Shown here piece after piece: positions 5,034-5,084 of a stretch of DNA of 5,084 nucleotides. The notes under the pieces were generated by a model. That model worked only from the letters and a program-made list of their open reading frames with translations. It was not told where the DNA came from and did no database searches. Position numbers and translations under genes: made by a program. This stretch comes from Rubrivivax sp. GTDB taxonomy: Bacteria; Pseudomonadota; Gammaproteobacteria; Burkholderiales; Burkholderiaceae. The DNA is taken from contig SEEY01000339.1 of assembly GCA_004211235.1 (NCBI GenBank), forward strand, positions 1-5,084, in the 5' to 3' direction. Each line of letters starts with the position of its first letter. Within the stretch, counting starts at the first letter, position 1.

Positions 5034-5084
5034 CTGAAAAAACCGCAGCAACGGCTGCCCGCCGGTGCTGCGGTTTTTTCAGCG
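5032..5084. terminator. Bidirectional intrinsic terminator at the right edge
   Basis: A perfect 19-bp inverted repeat has arms 5032-5050 (CGCTGAAAAAACCGCAGCA) and 5066-5084, with a 15-base centre that forms a further 4-bp stem (CGGC 5052-5055 with GCCG 5061-5064) around TGCCC. The GC-rich core CCGCAGCA/TGCTGCGG followed by T6 on both strands is the usual form of an intrinsic terminator working in both directions. It probably insulates the liv promoter region from a neighbour to the right; a minus-strand gene ending just beyond the window is the simplest reading. The repeat ends at the last base, so it may extend further. Confidence 0.85.

Noticed and set aside
1..5084. Insertion sequences, CRISPR arrays, tRNA or rRNA genes, phage or defence genes
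   Set aside because: Nothing resembling transposase motifs, regular direct repeats, cloverleaf structures or defence proteins is visible; composition is uniform across the window.

Overview
The window is a compact, high-GC (by eye roughly two-thirds G+C) chromosomal segment carrying branched-chain or related amino-acid metabolism genes. The protein flavour, in particular the LivM and LivH sequences, together with the GC content, suggests a betaproteobacterium of the Burkholderiales type. That is a judgement from memory of the families; there is no rRNA or other marker to settle it.

Left part (1-1189): a short non-coding leader (1-133) with a strong hairpin at 72-100, then a complete plus-strand gene for an NAD-dependent amino-acid dehydrogenase of the Glu/Leu/Phe/Val family, closest in its motifs to leucine dehydrogenase. 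Centre (1190-1250): a 61-base convergent gap holding a perfect 10-bp hairpin that can act as a terminator for both sides. Right part (1251-4800, minus strand): four complete genes in the order livH-livM-livG-livF. They encode two membrane permeases and two ATPases of an ABC importer of the hydrophobic amino-acid uptake (HAAT/Liv) family. The genes are 13-14 bases apart. At each of the three junctions the upstream TGA stop lies inside or directly against the Shine-Dalgarno sequence of the next gene, so translation is probably coupled. The periplasmic binding protein (LivK/LivJ/BraC type) is not in the window.

Upstream of livH (4801-5084) there is no gene. This stretch contains a near-consensus sigma-54 (-24/-12) promoter correctly oriented and placed for the liv operon, a small hairpin in the predicted leader, a pair of mutually exclusive inverted repeats, and, ending exactly at the window edge, a long perfect inverted repeat with A6/T6 tracts that looks like a bidirectional terminator.

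The likely joint role is import of branched-chain (or similar hydrophobic) amino acids by LivHMGF, followed by oxidative deamination to 2-oxo acids plus ammonium by the dehydrogenase. A sigma-54 promoter would fit nitrogen-controlled uptake. I see no previously undescribed system here. The sigma-54 promoter and the pocket residues of the dehydrogenase are the points most worth a second look.
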